From contig CANLNT010000001.1 in NCBI GenBank assembly GCA_947492825.1, positions 2,418,001-2,482,000 on the forward strand: DNA of 64,000 nucleotides. The letters run 5' to 3'. Source of the DNA: an uncultured Paracoccaceae bacterium (GTDB lineage: Bacteria > Pseudomonadota > Alphaproteobacteria > Rhodobacterales > Rhodobacteraceae). The position numbers were made by a program, and so were the translations under genes. Below are positions 63,622-64,000 of this stretch, one piece after another (position 1 is the first letter of the stretch; the number at the start of each line of letters is the position of its first letter). A model generated the notes under the pieces. It saw nothing but the letters and a program-made list of their open reading frames with translations, did no database searches and had not been told where the DNA came from.

Positions 63622-63664
63622 CTTCGTCTCTCCGATTATCACTGCAAAGTACCGCTCACATTTT

Positions 63665-63704
63665 AGATGATGCTTGTCATCTATTTGCTTAGATGATAGT
63701 CATC
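63665..63704. promoter_or_regulatory. Candidate TetR operators in the MBL/TetR divergent region
   Basis: AGATGA (63665-63670) and TCATCT (63677-63682) form one inverted repeat; GATGA (63692-63696) and TCATC (63700-63704) form a second, about 25 bp on. Both lie in the 107-bp gap between the MBL hydrolase and the TetR gene. They share AGATGAT and GTCATC sequences, as expected for TetR dimers. Confidence 0.68.
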
Positions 63705-63728
63705 ATCAAAATTGTCAAGGAGCCAATT

Positions 63729-64000
63729 TTGCCGAGAGTGTCAAAGGCCGCGAAAGAGAAAACGCACGAAAACCTGTTGGAGAACGCAGCACAACAGTTG
63801 CGACTGAACGGCTATGCGGGGTTGAACCTGTCAGAGGTCATGACATCGGCTGGCATGACTCATGGCGGATTTTATCGGCACTTCAAAAACAAAGAAGATC
63901 TTGCCATCTCGGCCACCCGACGCGCTTTTGATGCATATATTTCGCGGCTTGAGCATGATCTGGAGACCATGTCGGCACGCGACGCCCTCGGTTGTTTTGT
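63729..64000 (+). CDS. TetR-family regulator (partial, cut by window end)
   Basis: About 90 codons are visible from a TTG at 63729 with AAGGAG seven bases upstream: PRVSKAAKEKTHENLLENAA, then an HTH of TetR type (LNLSEVMTSAGMTHGGFYRH, FKNKEDLAISATRRAFDAYI). No ATG gives a full HTH, so TTG is the likely start. Ends beyond the window. Divergent from the MBL-EamA genes with paired operators between. Confidence 0.85.
   Translation, partial: MPRVSKAAKEKTHENLLENAAQQLRLNGYAGLNLSEVMTSAGMTHGGFYRHFKNKEDLAISATRRAFDAYISRLEHDLETMSARDALGCF

Overview
The window looks like a chromosomal segment from a marine alphaproteobacterium of the Roseobacter group (Rhodobacteraceae). This is inferred from gene content: two TRAP transport systems, a dihydroxypropanesulfonate (DHPS) type sulfonate pathway, a HutF-type histidine pathway and many small catabolic operons, each next to its own LacI, TetR, LysR or AraC regulator. 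No 16S or marker-gene comparison could be run.

Layout. 1-6951: histidine utilisation, with hutF-hutC leftward (hutC cut by the window edge) and hutI-hutH-hutG-hutU rightward from a divergent promoter carrying a palindromic operator. 7146-17338: LacI regulator, tandem LacI-type operators, a small membrane protein, a TRAP transporter, HpsN/HpsO/HpsP-like dehydrogenases, a universal stress protein, ComDE sulfopyruvate decarboxylase and an FMN hydroxyacid (sulfolactate) dehydrogenase; together these predict DHPS or sulfolactate catabolism. 17361-29832: two divergent operons (lactonase, SDR, Gfo/Idh and LacI leftward; sugar ABC transporter, two enolase-superfamily dehydratases, mutarotase, DHDPS-type aldolase and FAH hydrolase rightward) that fit non-phosphorylative catabolism of an L-fucose or L-rhamnose-like deoxysugar. 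29833-32970: a scar with a decayed tyrosine-recombinase N-terminus beside tRNA-Ser(GCT), a tiny membrane protein and an XRE-HTH protein with 47-residue TPR-like repeats. 32967-36161: housekeeping block (ychF, VOC protein, small ORF, DUF1801, trpA). 36527-45574: LacI, a three-unit operator array, TRAP transporter and LtnD-OtnK-OtnC-OtnI (L-threonate/erythronate to DHAP), then fructose-bisphosphatase and a decayed class II aldolase. 46438-50284: lldD, a GH13 amylosucrase and ribosomal protein L25. 50600-64000: accessory region with LysR/SnoaL, TetR/HpaB-like flavoprotein, IS66, resolvase and IS3 remnants, a predicted periplasmic flavoprotein-cytochrome c-SnoaL operon with AraC, then SDR, EamA exporter and MBL-fold hydrolase beside a truncated TetR gene.

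How it works together. Most loci follow one design: uptake system plus dedicated oxidation pathway plus local regulator, feeding pyruvate, lactate, DHAP, glutamate or sulfoacetaldehyde into central metabolism. DHAP from threonate could enter gluconeogenesis through the adjacent fbp. The best candidates for undescribed biology are the flavoprotein-cytochrome c-SnoaL operon (55.6-58.4 kb), the HpaB/AbfD-like protein lacking two iron-sulfur ligands (52.3 kb), the SDR with Phe in place of catalytic Tyr beside an MBL hydrolase and exporter (59.8-63.6 kb), and the XRE-TPR gene next to the integration scar (31 kb). All functional calls come from reading translations and motifs; none was verified by database search.
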